This document shows, in pieces, positions 4,704-6,083 of a stretch of 6,083 nt of DNA; position 1 is the first letter of the stretch; every line of letters starts with the position of its first letter. Source of the DNA: Roseovarius sp. (lineage in GTDB: Bacteria; Pseudomonadota; Alphaproteobacteria; Rhodobacterales; Rhodobacteraceae); assembly GCA_023260815.1 (NCBI GenBank), contig JALQUE010000294.1, forward strand, positions 1-6,083, given 5' to 3'. Both the position numbers and the translations under genes were made by a program. Below the pieces are notes generated by a model. That model saw only the letters and a program-made list of their open reading frames with translations, searched no databases and was not told where the DNA came from.

Positions 4704-6083
4704 TCAGGTCTCCTGTGTGAGGGTGCGGTAGATGTCGGGCAAGGCCCGTGTCAGGCGTTCGGGATCGGGCAACAGGGTGAAGCCGCCGCGCCCGAAAATG
4801 CGTGCAAACCAGTCCTGCCCGTCCTCGTCGATGATGATGCCATGCAGGCTTTGCCCGGCATTGCGGGCCTCGCGCACGGCCATGTGGCTGTCCTCGATGC
4901 CGTGCTGGCCCTCATAGTGGTCCAGGTCGTTGGGCTTGCCGTCGGTCAGCACGATCAGCAACTTGCGCGCACTTGGCTGCTTTGCAAGCTGTGCGCTGAC
5001 ATGACGGATCGCGGCCCCGAGGCGCGTATAGTGGCCGGGGCTCAGCGCCCCGATATTGGCTGTGATGTCCGCCGACATGGGGGCATCGAACCCCTTGCAC
5101 CGTGTCAGGAACACGCGGTCCCTGCGCAACGAGGAAAACCCCCACAGGCCCAGCCTGTCGCCCGCCGCGTCAATGCCCCCGGCCAGCGCCGCCATCGCCT
5201 CGCGCGCGACCTCGATCACCGATGTGTCGCCGATGGCCGCTTCGGTCGACCGCGAGGTGTCGATCAGGAAAGCCACCGACAGGTCGCGTTCGGTCTGCCG
5301 GGCCGATTGCCAGATACGGTCCGAGCCGCGCCCCGTCGCGGCAAGGTCGGCGCGGGCTGTCAGCAGGGCGTCGAGGTCCAGTTCCGATCCATCCACCTGA
5401 CGGGGTTGCAATATCCGGCGCGGGCGCAGCGCCTCGAACTGGCGGCGCACCTCGCGCATGCGGCGGGCATTGGGCACGAAGGGCGTGCTGGCCGGGCGTG
5501 CGGGCGCGTCAAGAACGCGGCAGTGACCGGGCATGTAGCTGCGGCTGCGGTGGTTCCACTCGGCATAGGTATAGTCGCCGGACAAGGCCTCGTGATCGGC
5601 GTCGGCGGGGGACAGGTCCAGATGCAGGCGCAGGCGGGTCGCGGCCTTGCGGTCCTGTTTGGACAGGGTGATCTGATCTTGGTCCTCCGCCGCCTTCTGG
5701 GCGCTGTCGTCGTCGTCATCATCGACGCTGCGATTGATGTTCATCGACTCGACCCAGGACAGGATCGATTCGAACCGGTGAATGATGAAACTGTCCTTGC
5801 GGTTTTGCTGATCCTGATCCTTGCGTTCCCCGGGCTTGCGGCTGGTATGGGCGGCAGCGGGCGGCGGGGCGGGCGCCTCGGCCTCGTGGTCGCCCGCCGC
5901 CGCGCCCGAGCCGGGGGTGCCAAAACGCAACCAGATCGGCACGGGCGCCGCCGGCATGTAACCGCGTGTGCCGCGCGCGACCTCGACCACAGGTCTGGCA
6001 CCGCCAAGCTGGTCAAGAATGGCGGTTTCCATGGCGGCCTCTTGCGCGGGGCGCAGGACGTTCGGGCGCGTCTGGGTGCAGAA
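4704..6083 (-). CDS. norD: NorD, von Willebrand A domain maturation factor of nitric oxide reductase (5' end cut off)
   Basis: NorD works with the MoxR-type AAA+ ATPase NorQ. The NorQ-NorD pair is needed to activate the cytochrome c-dependent NO reductase NorCB, by insertion of the non-haem iron next to haem b3. The frame is open to the window edge, giving 459 residues of a protein usually about 630-640 long; the missing N-terminus and norCBQ should lie beyond 6083. An internal ATG at 6032 exists, but the frame continues upstream and the family is longer. A low-complexity Pro/Ala and charged linker covers about 59-148, including six consecutive Asp (121-126). The C-terminal VWA domain begins near 268. 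Its metal-ion-dependent adhesion site is complete: DTSRS (275-279), Thr353 in GHYTRLGAAIRH, and Asp381 in LIVLTDGKPND. The end (HGIIIDEDGQDWFARIFGRG and following) is typical of NorD. The stop lies 1 bp before the 58-aa gene. Confidence 0.95.
   Translation of the reverse strand, partial: FCTQTRPNVLRPAQEAAMETAILDQLGGARPVVEVARGTRGYMPAAPVPIWLRFGTPGSGAAAGDHEAEAPAPPPAAAHTSRKPGERKDQDQQNRKDSFIIHRFESILSWVESMNINRSVDDDDDDSAQKAAEDQDQITLSKQDRKAATRLRLHLDLSPADADHEALSGDYTYAEWNHRSRSYMPGHCRVLDAPARPASTPFVPNARRMREVRRQFEALRPRRILQPRQVDGSELDLDALLTARADLAATGRGSDRIWQSARQTERDLSVAFLIDTSRSTEAAIGDTSVIEVAREAMAALAGGIDAAGDRLGLWGFSSLRRDRVFLTRCKGFDAPMSADITANIGALSPGHYTRLGAAIRHVSAQLAKQPSARKLLIVLTDGKPNDLDHYEGQHGIEDSHMAVREARNAGQSLHGIIIDEDGQDWFARIFGRGGFTLLPDPERLTRALPDIYRTLTQET
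4710..4714 (-). promoter_or_regulatory. Ribosome binding site of the 58-aa gene
   Basis: AGGAG reads on the minus strand 7 bases before the ATG at 4702, within the last codons of norD. It supports translation of the very short following gene. Confidence 0.6.
5706..5723 (-). repeat. Asp-codon trinucleotide tract in the norD linker
   Basis: Four GTC and two ATC triplets on the plus strand encode six consecutive Asp in norD (two GAT then four GAC). It lies in the low-complexity linker before the conserved part of the protein. Such short repeats can vary in length between strains; the reading frame would be kept because the unit is three bases. Confidence 0.7.

Noticed and set aside
5706..5723. 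Triplet tract as a phase-variation switch
   Set aside because: The unit is three bases and the tract is short and mixed (GTC and ATC), so slippage would not change the frame.

Overview
The window looks like chromosomal DNA from a denitrifying alphaproteobacterium, most likely a member of the Rhodobacterales (Rhodobacter/Paracoccus/Roseobacter group). The grounds are high GC, GC-rich third codon positions, and the pairing of norD with nnrS and nnrU, which is typical of that order. No taxonomic search was possible. All nine genes I can support lie on the minus strand, so transcription runs from high to low coordinates. The two outermost genes are cut by the window edges.

Region A (6083 down to 2182) is the distal part of a nitric oxide reductase (nor) operon. 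In order of transcription it holds the C-terminal part of norD, a 58-codon gene with a signal peptide and one membrane segment, a 79-codon gene with two membrane segments, an 84-codon soluble protein (DUF6522-like), nnrS and nnrU. Packing is extreme: norD/58-aa and nnrS/nnrU are each separated by 1 bp, and the three junctions between them are 4-bp ATGA overlaps. This is strong evidence for one translationally coupled unit. NorD helps mature the NorCB nitric oxide reductase. NnrS and NnrU are membrane proteins tied to NO metabolism. The three small proteins are probably accessory factors of the same pathway, but their functions are not known from sequence.

Region B (2181 down to 2010) is a 172-bp gap with a near-perfect 20-bp dyad just after nnrU. 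No convincing intrinsic terminator or sigma-70 promoter can be read in it. It is the most natural boundary between the nor unit and the next genes.

Region C (2009 down to 863) carries a closely spaced pair: a GAF-domain protein without a recognisable enzymatic output, and a 103-residue protein of unknown function with a possible ferredoxin-like fold.

Region D (862 down to 1) starts with a 57-bp gap containing a perfect 9-bp inverted repeat. It continues into a LivH-type permease gene of a branched-chain amino acid or related ABC transporter, whose 3' end runs off the window. I see no RNA genes, insertion sequences, CRISPR arrays or clear signs of recent transfer.
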